From VXLM01 sp965242665 (GTDB taxonomy: Bacteria; Chloroflexota; Dehalococcoidia; Lucifugimonadales; VXLM01), in the NCBI GenBank assembly GCA_965242665.1, contig OZ251484.1:620001-684000 (forward strand): a stretch of 64,000 nt of DNA, in the 5' to 3' direction. The notes beneath the pieces were generated by a model. That model was given only the letters and a program-made list of their open reading frames with translations. It made no database searches and was not told the origin of the DNA. The number at the start of each line of letters is the position of its first letter. The stretch's first letter is position 1. The position numbers and the translations under genes were made by a program. This document shows, one piece after another, positions 54,057 through 63,900 of this stretch.

Positions 54057-54171
54057 GGCCTTTCCACAATCCCTCGCTCCTCATCCTCACCAGCCCCTCC
54101 CGCAGATACGCAGCTGCTAGATTATGGAAGAACGAAGGCGAAACACAGCCAAACCCAACCTTGGAAGCGCT

Positions 54172-54199
54172 TTGCATAGGTTTTACCCTGTGCTACAAT
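54172..54199 (+). promoter_or_regulatory. Promoter for S1 gene
   Basis: TTGCAT at 54172-54177, 16-base spacer, TACAAT at 54194-54199. It gives a leader of about 160 bases. Confidence 0.55.
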
Positions 54200-54285
54200 A
54201 CGGCCAGCATCATCAGAGAAGGGAGGAGACCTTGGTCTCTTCAAAGCCCCGCGGGAAACTGCCCTTCAATCATACTGAGACTTGT

Positions 54286-54341
54286 AGTATCATACTCCCG
54301 AGTATGATACTCTCGGGGACGGCTGTTCCCGAAAACGGGAG
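54286..54341 (+). promoter_or_regulatory. Two hairpins in the S1 leader
   Basis: A perfect 11-bp inverted repeat AGTATCATACT / AGTATGATACT with loop CCCG (54286-54311), followed by TTCCCG-AAAA-CGGGAG (about 54326-54341). They lie 20-90 bases before the start codon, where leader structures that control ribosomal protein genes usually sit. Confidence 0.5.
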
Positions 54342-54376
54342 AAGGTATCGTAAATCTCCATGAGTTGCAGGGTAAC

Positions 54377-55537
54377 GTGACATCACCGCACGCCGAAGAT
54401 AGCAGTGTTCAGGACATGGGAGAGCTCCTCGACTCGGTCGAGGAAGTGCAGCCTCTCAGGCGAGGCAACATCGTCGAAGGCATCGTCATGGAAGCGGCGC
54501 CGGACGCAGACGGCATCTTCCTCAACGTTGGGCACAAGGCCGAAGGCCATGTGCCAGCCAGCGAAATGAAGAGCCTCTCCGATGAAGACATCCAACAGCT
54601 GAAGACGGGCGACACGGTTCTCGCCATGGTCATCAAGAGCGAGACCTACGAAGGTTCCGCCATCCTCTCCATAGACCGTGCAGCCGGGGAGATCGGTTGG
54701 AAAACCCTTCAAGAGGCGTTGGACTCCGGGAAGCGCGTATCCGGAAAGGTCGTCGAATTCAATCGAGGGGGCGCCATCGTCATAGCCGAGGGGGTGCGAG
54801 GTTTCGTTCCCATGTCGCAACTGGTTAGCACCCAGAGAGACAAGGCGCGCGGCGCAGCGAAGTCAGACAGCAGCGATCAAGAAGGCCAAGACCCCCGGGG
54901 CGTCGGTCGAACCATCGAACTGAAAGTTCTCGAGCTCAACAGAGGGCGCAGCCGTGCGATTCTGTCCGAACGACAGGCGGTCCAAGAGGCTCGCAACGAG
55001 CGCAAGGCCAAGCTCATCGAAGAGCTGCAGGAAGGGGAAGTACGGCGCGGACGGGTTACCGGCATCAGCACCTTCGGCGCGTTCGTCGACCTTGGAGGCG
55101 CAGACGGCCTGATCCACATATCCGAGCTGTCTTGGAGCACCGTATCCTCTCCCAAGGACGTTGTGAGCATAGGACAAGAGCTAGACGTCGTCGTCCACCG
55201 GGTCGACACAGAGGAAAAGAAGATCGCTCTGAGCTTGAAACGGCTCCAGCCAGAACCATGGGACACTATCGAAGAACGCTACCGAGTCGGGGACATCGTC
55301 GACAGCACGATAACCAAACTAGCCGACTTCGGGGCATTCGCTCGAATAGAAGATTCGATCGAGGGACTCGTCCACGTCTCCGAATTGACTCCGCGGAGAA
55401 TCAACCACCCCCGCGAGGTCGTTCGAGAAGGCGACGCGGTTCGATTGAAGATAGTGCGGATAGAACGAGACAGGCGAAGGTTGGGACTCAGCCTAAAGCA
55501 AGCGGAGGAAGAAGAAGGGTTTACCACGCAAAACTAG
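54377..55537 (+). CDS. rpsA: 30S ribosomal protein S1 homologue
   Basis: 386 aa from GTG 54377 with AGGG five bases upstream; TTG 54365 is an alternative. Four S1 OB-fold domains are visible: IVEGIVMEAAPDADGIFLNV, VSGKVVEFNRGGAIVIAEGV, VRRGRVTGISTFGAFVDLGG with GLIHISELSW, and VDSTITKLADFGAFARIEDS with GLVHVSEL. It is shorter than the six-domain proteobacterial S1 but usual for Gram-positive-like lineages. It binds mRNA at initiation. It precedes clpC by 52 bases on the same strand. Confidence 0.9.
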   Translation: MTSPHAEDSSVQDMGELLDSVEEVQPLRRGNIVEGIVMEAAPDADGIFLNVGHKAEGHVPASEMKSLSDEDIQQLKTGDTVLAMVIKSETYEGSAILSIDRAAGEIGWKTLQEALDSGKRVSGKVVEFNRGGAIVIAEGVRGFVPMSQLVSTQRDKARGAAKSDSSDQEGQDPRGVGRTIELKVLELNRGRSRAILSERQAVQEARNERKAKLIEELQEGEVRRGRVTGISTFGAFVDLGGADGLIHISELSWSTVSSPKDVVSIGQELDVVVHRVDTEEKKIALSLKRLQPEPWDTIEERYRVGDIVDSTITKLADFGAFARIEDSIEGLVHVSELTPRRINHPREVVREGDAVRLKIVRIERDRRRLGLSLKQAEEEEGFTTQN

Positions 55538-55589
55538 AAACGCCGCCCCGGGCATGGATCGATCCGGACCGCGGTGAGGAGACCTTCAT

Positions 55590-58067
55590 ATGACAAGCAG
55601 TCGGTTCGAGAAGTTTTCAGAAAGAGCGCGAAAGGTGCTCGCCCTAGCTCAAGACGAGGCGCGTCGCTGCAATCACAGCTATATTTCGACTGAGCATATC
55701 CTGTTGGGCCTCGTGAGCGAGTCCGAGGGCGTCGCGGCCAAGGTACTGTCGAGCCTTGGGGTAGAACTCCAAAAGATACGGTCGTCGGTCGAGTTCATCG
55801 TGGGCCGCGGCGATAGGCCTGTCACCGGCGAGATTGGTCTGACCCCCCGCGCCAAGAAGGTCATCGAGCTCGCGGTAGACGAAGCGCGTAGACTCAACCA
55901 TCACTACATCGGCACCGAACATCTCCTCATCGGACTCATGCGAGAGGGCGACGGCGTCGCAGCCAGCGTCCTGGAAACACTGGGCATAACCCTCGACAAG
56001 GTACGAGCTGAAACCACTAGGATACTCAGCCAAACCGTCCAGCAGTCCCAGTCGAGCGGAAGGAGCAGTCGATCGACGTCAGGCACCCCAACCCTCGATC
56101 AGCTCGGATTCGATATGACCAAGGCGGCCAGCAAAGGCAAGTTCGACCCGACGGTTGGGCGAAAGACGGAAATCGAGCGCGTTACGCAGATACTCAGCCG
56201 GCGGACCAAGAACAACCCGGTCCTAGTCGGAGAGCCGGGTGTCGGAAAGACCGCCATCGTCGAGGCCCTCGCCCAGAGAATCGTCGCCAACGACATCCCA
56301 TCGACACTTCAGGGAAAGCGACTCGTCGCTCTGAATATGGCTGCCCTCGTCGCAGGAACCAAATACCGCGGCGAGTTTGAAGAACGCCTCAAGAAGGTTG
56401 TCGACGAAATCAAAACGTCCAAGAACTGCATCCTCTTCGTCGACGAGATTCATACCATGGTGGGCGCAGGCGCGGCCGAAGGTGCGGTCGACGCCGCCAA
56501 CATCCTCAAGCCAGAGCTGGCCCGGGGCGAACTCCAATGCATCGGAGCCACTACGCTCGACGACTACCGGAAATACGTTGAACGCGACCAAGCGCTCGAA
56601 AGACGACTCCAACCCGTTACGGTGGAAGAACCGGACATCGCCCAGACTATCGACATCCTCCTTGGAGTCAAAGGCCGCTATGAAGAGCACCACCAGCTCG
56701 ACATCAGCCCCGAAGCAGTCAGAACGGCTTCGCATCTGGCTGCCCGGTTCATACCCGACCGCTTCATGCCGGACAAGGCAATCGACTTAATCGACGACGC
56801 CGCCGCCCGCGTGCGCATCAACTTCACGACTGCCCCGATGTCCGTCAGTGAAGCATCGAAGATGCTCGACAACGTCCGCAAAGAAAAGGACGAGGCGATA
56901 TCCGGACGCCAATACGAGTATGCCGCCGAACTTCGAGACCGCGAAGCCAAGCTCGCAGAGAAACTTGCCCGTCTCGAAAAAGAGTGGCAGGAAGAACGCG
57001 GGAACGAAAGGCCCGTCGTTACGTCCGAGGACGTCGAAGAGGTCGTTTGGATGTGGACAGGCGTACCCGTTACCCATCTTTCCGCGACCGAATCGGAGCG
57101 ACTCACCCACATGGAGGAAGAGCTCCACAAGACCGTCGTTGGGCAAGACGAGGCCATAAGCATGGTCTCCAAGGCCGTCCGCAGAGCGCGCACCGGACTC
57201 AAGAACCCAAACCGTCCGTCCGGTATCTTCATCTTCTCCGGTCCCACCGGCGTCGGCAAGACCTTCCTGACCCAAAAACTCGCCGAATTCCTCTTCGGCA
57301 GCGAAGACGCACTCATCCGCATCGACATGTCCGAATTCATGGAGCGGCACTCCGTCTCCCGCCTCGTGGGGGCGCCGCCCGGCTACATCGGATACGATGA
57401 CGGTGGACAACTGACCAAAGCCGTCCGACGAAAGCCCTACTGCCTCATACTGCTGGACGAGATCGAGAAGGCCAACGAAGAGGTCTTCAACATTCTGCTC
57501 CAGATATTCGACGACGGCCATTTGACTGATGCCAGCGGACACAAGGTCAATTTCCGCAACGCCATCATCGTCATGACGAGCAACGTCGGATCCAACCAGA
57601 TAGACAGGACTCTCGGATTCAAAGCCAAGGGCGAGAGCGGCGACGAATTCACCGCTCGGTACGAGCGGATGAAGACCAACGTGACAGCCGAAATCAAACG
57701 GGTCTTCCGCCCAGAGTTCCTCAACCGCATAGACGGCACCGTCGTCTTCCACGCGCTGACCCCCGAACAAGTGCTGGATATCGTCGATCTCGAACTCAAA
57801 GTCGTCGTGAATGGGCTCCTCGAAAAGGGCATTAGCCTGGACGTATCCGACGCCGCCAAGGCCTGGCTTGCAGAAAAGGGTTACGATCCACACATGGGCG
57901 CACGTCCTCTGGGGCGTCTCATCCAAGTCCACATCGAAGACCCACTCTCCGATGCCATACTCGAAAATCGGTTCAGCCCCGGAGATACTGCCGTGGTGGA
58001 CGTAGAAGACGGCAAGGTCGTCGTTACCGCCCAGTCGGCGCTGGTCGAAGAGCCGACGCCTGTCTAG
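55590..58067 (+). CDS. clpC: ClpC-type AAA+ protease ATPase subunit
   Basis: 825 aa. N-terminal double Clp_N repeat (SYISTEHILLGLV and HHYIGTEHLLIGLM), AAA1 Walker A GEPGVGKTAIVEAL (near 214), AAA1 Walker B ILFVDEIHTMVGAGAAEG, a UVR-motif linker (YEYAAELRDREAKL, near 440) that marks ClpC rather than ClpA or ClpB, AAA2 Walker A GPTGVGKTFLTQK (near 551) and a ClpP-docking-type region after DDGHLTDASG. It unfolds substrates for ClpP. No mcsA, mcsB or ctsR genes flank it, so regulation differs from the Bacillus operon. ATG 55590 has GAGGAG nearby upstream. Confidence 0.95.
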   Translation: MTSSRFEKFSERARKVLALAQDEARRCNHSYISTEHILLGLVSESEGVAAKVLSSLGVELQKIRSSVEFIVGRGDRPVTGEIGLTPRAKKVIELAVDEARRLNHHYIGTEHLLIGLMREGDGVAASVLETLGITLDKVRAETTRILSQTVQQSQSSGRSSRSTSGTPTLDQLGFDMTKAASKGKFDPTVGRKTEIERVTQILSRRTKNNPVLVGEPGVGKTAIVEALAQRIVANDIPSTLQGKRLVALNMAALVAGTKYRGEFEERLKKVVDEIKTSKNCILFVDEIHTMVGAGAAEGAVDAANILKPELARGELQCIGATTLDDYRKYVERDQALERRLQPVTVEEPDIAQTIDILLGVKGRYEEHHQLDISPEAVRTASHLAARFIPDRFMPDKAIDLIDDAAARVRINFTTAPMSVSEASKMLDNVRKEKDEAISGRQYEYAAELRDREAKLAEKLARLEKEWQEERGNERPVVTSEDVEEVVWMWTGVPVTHLSATESERLTHMEEELHKTVVGQDEAISMVSKAVRRARTGLKNPNRPSGIFIFSGPTGVGKTFLTQKLAEFLFGSEDALIRIDMSEFMERHSVSRLVGAPPGYIGYDDGGQLTKAVRRKPYCLILLDEIEKANEEVFNILLQIFDDGHLTDASGHKVNFRNAIIVMTSNVGSNQIDRTLGFKAKGESGDEFTARYERMKTNVTAEIKRVFRPEFLNRIDGTVVFHALTPEQVLDIVDLELKVVVNGLLEKGISLDVSDAAKAWLAEKGYDPHMGARPLGRLIQVHIEDPLSDAILENRFSPGDTAVVDVEDGKVVVTAQSALVEEPTPV

Positions 58068-58144
58068 CCCAGCAAACAACAGTAGCCGACGCGCATGGAC
58101 GAGCACAGAATGCAGACTCGCACCGCGCAGCCGCGTGATGCCTG

Positions 58145-59593
58145 ATGCAGCCAAAGCTCGAGAAGGTTTTCGTCTGCGGTAACTGCGGAAACGAGCGACC
58201 AAAGTGGGAGGGACGCTGCTCCGCCTGCGATTCGTGGAACTCCTTCTCTGAAACAGTCGTCGACCGCAGCGGTTCTTCATCATCGATCACCACTGCCGCA
58301 AGACAGAACCCACAGGAGCTGTCGTCCGTCTCTGCAGACGACCACCCCCGCCTCGCCCTGTCGTCCAAGGAAATGAACCGAGTGCTGGGAGGAGGCATCG
58401 TACCGGGCACAGTCGCCCTCTTGGCGGGCGACCCCGGAATCGGCAAGTCCACCATGCTGCTCAGACTTGCCGCCGATGTCGCGCACGACTCCGGATCGGC
58501 CCTCTACGTGAGCGGCGAAGAGTCGCCCAGCCAACTCAAGATGCGAGCCGACCGCATGGGACTGCATGGAAATGGCCTGCATATCCTCCATACCAGCGAG
58601 CTCGACGATATCGTCGCCATCGTCGAGCAAAACCCATTCGTTCTCGTGGTCGTCGACTCCATCCAGACAGTGCAAACCGCTTCGATATCGTCTGGGGCCG
58701 GCAGCATCGCCCAAATCAAGGAATGCGCTCGCATTCTCATCCATCTTGCCAAGACCAAGGGCATCCCAATGCTCTTCACCGGGCACGTGACGAAGGGTGG
58801 AGACATCGCAGGACCGAAAGTCCTGGAGCATCTGGTGGATGTTGTGCTCTATCTCGAAGGCGACCAGATCAACGCCTGGCGCATCGTGCGTGCAGTCAAG
58901 AATCGGTTCGGCTCGACCAATGAAGTTGGAGTCTTCGAGATGATCGAGCGCGGACTGATTGACGTCGACGATCCATCAGGCGCGCTGCTCTCCGAGCGGG
59001 CGAGGGGCGCAGTCGGCTCTACCATCGTTCCAGTCATCGAGGGAACTCGACCCCTGCTGATCGAAGTGCAGGCGCTCACCAGTCCCACATCTCTGCCGTC
59101 TCCCCGTCGTGTAGCGACGGGCATCGACACGAACAGACTCCTGCTCGTGTGTGCAGTCCTCTCCAGAAGGCTGGGAGTCCGACTCGCCGATCAGGACGTG
59201 CTGGTAAACGTGGCTGGGGGATTGCGGATCAGCGAGCCTGCGGCAGACCTCGGAGTAGCCCTGTCGATCATCTCCAGTATGAGAGATACCGCCGTGTACG
59301 GCCGGCTCGCTGCGTTCGGGGAAATTGGACTGAGCGGCGAATTGCGGAGAGTCTCTCACATACGCAGCAGAGTGTACGAAGCTGAGCGGCTTGGCTTCTC
59401 GAAATGTATCTTGCCATCGAAGCCGAACGGCTCTTGGAACCTAGGTCCGGACACGCGCATTGCCCTGCGCCCCGTAGGAACAGTTGCCGAGGCAGTTGCG
59501 TTTTCGTTGGGCAAAGACCGCCCAACCGGCGTTCTCCAGCGCCGCGTCGATTGGCCAGAGCCGCAGACGAGGCCGAGTGACATCCATGAGTAG
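58145..59593 (+). CDS. radA: DNA repair protein RadA (Sms)
   Basis: 482 aa. C4 zinc finger VFVCGNCGNERPKWEGRCSA (Cys 11, 14, 25, 28), RecA-like ATPase with GDPGIGKST (near 95), the RadA-specific KNRFGST (near 252), and a Lon-like C-terminal domain (GLRISEPAADLGVALSI, GEIGLSGELRRVSH). It promotes branch migration in recombination. Its TAG overlaps the next gene's ATG region (59586), so the two are probably co-transcribed. Confidence 0.96.
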   Translation: MQPKLEKVFVCGNCGNERPKWEGRCSACDSWNSFSETVVDRSGSSSSITTAARQNPQELSSVSADDHPRLALSSKEMNRVLGGGIVPGTVALLAGDPGIGKSTMLLRLAADVAHDSGSALYVSGEESPSQLKMRADRMGLHGNGLHILHTSELDDIVAIVEQNPFVLVVVDSIQTVQTASISSGAGSIAQIKECARILIHLAKTKGIPMLFTGHVTKGGDIAGPKVLEHLVDVVLYLEGDQINAWRIVRAVKNRFGSTNEVGVFEMIERGLIDVDDPSGALLSERARGAVGSTIVPVIEGTRPLLIEVQALTSPTSLPSPRRVATGIDTNRLLLVCAVLSRRLGVRLADQDVLVNVAGGLRISEPAADLGVALSIISSMRDTAVYGRLAAFGEIGLSGELRRVSHIRSRVYEAERLGFSKCILPSKPNGSWNLGPDTRIALRPVGTVAEAVAFSLGKDRPTGVLQRRVDWPEPQTRPSDIHE

Positions 59594-60827
59594 CGACGGT
59601 GCGCGGAAGATCGGATACCTCCAATGTATCGGCGGGGCAAGCGGTGATATGCTGCTCGGGGCCGTTATCGATGCCGGCGTACCTGTCGACGATATCAACG
59701 CCGCAATAGCGCTGCTTGGCGTGAGCGGAGTGAAGGTTGCCGCGCACCCAGACCAGAGAAGGAACGTACACGGGACGCGCGTCAGAGTCGAGGTCGACGC
59801 CTCGTCCACGCAACCGTCCGGGTTGGAAGAATTCGTCCGGATCGTCGACGCTTCCCAAATACCAACGCGCGTCAAAGAGCGATCCATCGAAGTTTTCCAA
59901 CGCATCCGCAGGGCCGAGTCACTGGCACACCGCCAACCAAGTCAAGACCTTCACCTCGAAGAACTTGGCGACGTCGATACCCTCGTAGACGTCGTCTGTA
60001 CCGTCGTCGGACTCGACGCACTCTGCATCGGACGTCTGTACTCTTCTCCGCTCCCATCGGGGTCCGGCCTCATCGAAACCGCGCACGGAATCCTCCCCGT
60101 CCCCACTCCTGCAACGGCCGCTCTCCTTGGAATGGCAAACGCCCGCGTGGCCCCGCCGCCTTGTAGTCCATCCGATGCCGGCGAAATGGTTACGCCGACC
60201 GGAGCCGCAATCGTGACGACGCTAGCCGATTTCCTTCAACCCTCTCTCCAGATCGAGACGATCGGCTACGGTCTCGGTACGCGCAACCCCGTCAGCTACC
60301 CCAATGCGCTCGCGCTCTGGGTTGGAACGGAACTCGACGACTCACCCGCCGCGCGCGTAAGCTTGCTCGAAACCAACATCGACGACTGCACGCCCGAAAT
60401 ACTCGGGTACACCCAGGAGCTGCTGTTCGCGGTCGGGGCTCTCGACGTTTGGTTCACGCCAATCCAGATGAAGAAGAACCGGCCGGCCGTGATGCTGAGC
60501 GCCCTCGTGCCGGCCCGCCTCGAGGAGCAGGCCATCCGCCTCATTCTCCGTGAGACGTCCAGCCTCGGCGTCCGAATGCGTCCGATAGCCCGATACGAGG
60601 CGGATCGAAAGAGCATCGAAGCGACCACTAGCCTCGGTACGGTGTCCGTAAAAGTCAAGAAGATAGACGGCGTCCCCGTCGCAGTCTCGCCCGAGTACGA
60701 ACACTGTCGAAAGATAGCGGCAGACAAGGGGCTGCCTCTGCAAGAGGTGTACCGCATCGTTCAACGCGAGGCCGCTGAATTCTTACTATCATCCGACTAT
60801 TCAGACCATCATCCCGCGTCGCCATAG
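59586..60827 (+). CDS. larC: Nickel pincer cofactor biosynthesis protein LarC
   Basis: 413 aa from ATG 59586, overlapping the radA stop by 8 bases. LarC landmarks: YLQCIGGASGDMLLGAVIDAG at the start, HLEELGDVDTLVDVV, SGLIETAHGILPVPTPAT, TPTGAAIVTTLA and LLETNIDDCTPEILGY. LarC inserts nickel into the lactate-racemase cofactor made by LarB and LarE. No larA, larB or larE lies in the window, so it must rely on genes elsewhere or serve another NPN enzyme. Confidence 0.9.
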   Translation: MSSDGARKIGYLQCIGGASGDMLLGAVIDAGVPVDDINAAIALLGVSGVKVAAHPDQRRNVHGTRVRVEVDASSTQPSGLEEFVRIVDASQIPTRVKERSIEVFQRIRRAESLAHRQPSQDLHLEELGDVDTLVDVVCTVVGLDALCIGRLYSSPLPSGSGLIETAHGILPVPTPATAALLGMANARVAPPPCSPSDAGEMVTPTGAAIVTTLADFLQPSLQIETIGYGLGTRNPVSYPNALALWVGTELDDSPAARVSLLETNIDDCTPEILGYTQELLFAVGALDVWFTPIQMKKNRPAVMLSALVPARLEEQAIRLILRETSSLGVRMRPIARYEADRKSIEATTSLGTVSVKVKKIDGVPVAVSPEYEHCRKIAADKGLPLQEVYRIVQREAAEFLLSSDYSDHHPASP

Positions 60828-60969
60828 CCTCTCCTGCCCTGGCAAGAACGCGGTCGGCTACCGAAGGGCGCGGCTCATCCGGATCGCGCGCCCTGTGGTA
60901 CACTACCGAACCATCCCCATACACGCAGACCCCCTAACTCGTGAAACCTATCGCACAGAGATCGGAGAA

Positions 60970-63900
60970 ATGCTCGACAACGACTCTATCAGGATCGCTG
61001 CGGTGGTGGCCACTTGCGACCGGCCCGACTATCTAGCCAATCGGTCCCTCGCATCGATCTCCAAGCAGACCCGCCCTCCGGACCTGTTGGCTGTCGTCGA
61101 CGACTCGAACCCCAAGTCGCGAACGACGAACCGGGAGATCGTCACAGACTTTGCGGCTCGGCATGGGGTACGGGTCGCGTACCTCGAAAACTATCGAACC
61201 CCAGGAGCCTCCGGAGCCTGGAACACCGCGTTGGCGCATCTGCAAAAGATCATCCCCGCTTGCTTCGCCGCAATCCTGGACGATGACGACGCATGGGAAC
61301 CAACCTACTTGCAGAGATGCCAAGAGGCTGCGCTCGAGCACAACTTGGACATGGTCGCCGCCGGCCTCCTATGGTGCACGTCGCCCGATGACCCGGGACG
61401 CCCACTTGCCCCACCGGACCGGCTCGCCTCCGAAGATTTCTTTCCGAGCAACCCCCACATCCAAGGATCCAATCTCTTCATCCGGCTTCGGACCTTGCTG
61501 GAAGCAGGCGGATTCGACGAGGCGTTGCACAGCACGACAGACCGAGACCTCTGCATCCGACTCGCGGATCTCGGACGAGTGCGCTTCCAATCTTTGCAAG
61601 AATACCTCGTGCGCCACTACGCAGAAGACAACCGACGGCGCCTCTCGTCCCGCGGCGCAGAAGTCAAGATCCGCGGCTTGCGCCAGTTCGACCTCAAGTA
61701 TCGCTCCCGCATGACGGAAACGCAGCGCAGCGAATTCCTCGCAACTGCCCACAGTCGATTCGAATACTCCCCCGATACCGAACCCTTCCCCCGACTCCCT
61801 GCTGCAAGTCCTGCCCCATCACCGCCCGCCGGACGGGAACCCATCGATCTAATCGTTGGCGCGGTCACCTCACCCAATGTTCGGATCGTAGAGGGATTGC
61901 TCTACGACTTGACCAACAACCTCTCCAGACGAGAGGACGTTCGACTCCGTGTCCTGCTGCTGGAAAATGGAGGAAGCGATGAGGCGAGGACATCCCTTTC
62001 GGAAATGGTCCGCCGGTACCAAACGCAGGGACTGCGCGTCGCGGTCATCGACCGCAGCCGACAGGCGGCAGACCTCCAAGCTGGGGCGTTCGGGGATCAC
62101 TACCGAAAACTGCCTACAAGGGCCTCGATTGCCCTCGCGCGCACCATCCTCCAGCGCCACCTCTACATCGCCGCCAAAGACGTACCGAGCGCCGTCGTCT
62201 GGATACTCGACGACGACAGCCGCCTCGACAGCCTCGTACTCCGAGAAGACGGGTCGCTCGTCCGCGAGAGGCAGGACATCCCTGCACAGATACGACGCAT
62301 CCAAGACGAGGAGGCCGCGGTGGTTATCGGGGAAGTAACGGGAGAACCGCCACTGCCATTCAGCAGTGCGGTGCGCGTCCAACTCGTCGACCTCTACCAC
62401 AACCTCGAAGCCCTGGCGCGCCTGACGCCAGGGGCCCCGTTCCCGAACCGCGCACCGGAAAACGCCAGCCTGCGGATGAAATACCGCGACTTCTACTACG
62501 ACCTATCCAGAAAAGAGACCGATCACCTAGAAACCCCATTTTGGTACCAACCCTCGACCGGCCAACGAACCGCCGCGCAGGTGTTCACGGAAATGGCCCG
62601 TAAGGTTCCCGACATACTGCGCGGCATTCAAGTGTTTCGACCCCTCGCCCATCGACTGCGCAGCGATCTCCATCTCGCCCTCGTTCCATCAGCGAACCGC
62701 GGCCCAAACACCCTCGTGTTCGACATCGAGGCACTCCGGGAATTTCCAAATGCCGCGCCAAGCATCGGAACAGTCGACACTCGCCGCAGCGATATGGTAT
62801 GGAGCCTGCTCAACCGCTTCGTCGGCGGGCGAAGGGTAGTCTCGGCCCCAATTCCCATACGGCAAGACCGCAGCAACGCAACCATTGGAGACCTCGATTT
62901 CGATACGCTGTCGCAAGACATCCATGGCTACGCCGTCTACTCGACGCTTCACGACCTATTCATGCAACGCGCGCATCGCAGGCAACTGGCAGGCAAGCCC
63001 GCATATGGCCCGGACCTGCTCGCGTTCGGCCCTGACGACCTCGAGGCCGCAGAGAGATCGTTCCAAAAGCATGTGACCGAGCGCGTGAGCGCATTCGAAC
63101 TTAGCTACCTGAGGATCATCGGCCTCCTCAAGGCGCTGCACAAGTTCACCCAGGCAGACTCCCAGATCCCAGAGGGACTCGCGTGGTGGCTCACAGACGA
63201 CGATTTCGCGGACGCGGTGGACTCCATTCGATCCCTCACACGCAGACTGAATGACATCTACACCGACGACAACCTCGACAAGTTCCGCCGCCGCGTCCAG
63301 AACTACGACATCAAAGAGATAAGAAAGTTCTACACCAGTCTCTCCGCAATGGCCAAAGAATACCGCGGCAGCCTGCCAAAATCGAACGCACTTGACCAAG
63401 CCGCTGCGGTCTTGAAAAGCGAATTCCCTCATCTCGGAGAGATGAAAACCCTGGGCTTCGGTTCGGAGGCCGTCGTCTTCACCGATGGACGACTGGTCTA
63501 CAAATGCATCCTAGACTTCACCGGCGAAGACTCCGAAAAGCGGCTGCTCGAATCGTTGACCGGCCAACTGGACGGATACAAGACACTCTGCGCGTTGCAA
63601 GAAGTCAGTAGCGTTGGGAACGACCTCATCATCGTGTATCCATTCGAGGCTGGACAACGCTATCGAGGCGGATTCCTCGACGACGTGCTGACATTTCTGC
63701 GAGAGTGTCGGACGGCAGGCATCGTCTTCCGCAACGTCCATCCCAAGAACTTCATCGTCACGTCTGGCGGATTGAGATTCATCGACTATGGACGCGACAT
63801 CAGGCCGTACAGCGATGCGGAGTTCATGCACATGTGCCGCCGCGCGTTCCTTACTTGGCGCTTCCACTTCCGCAGCGATCTAAAACAGCTGATGAGAACC

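Noticed and set aside
54050..54130. Terminator after the 5S gene
   Set aside because: GGCC-rich bases and TTTCC are present but no stable stem followed by a T-run could be drawn.
53928..54179. 83-codon frame over the 5S gene
   Set aside because: The region is the 5S rRNA; the frame has no protein-like features.
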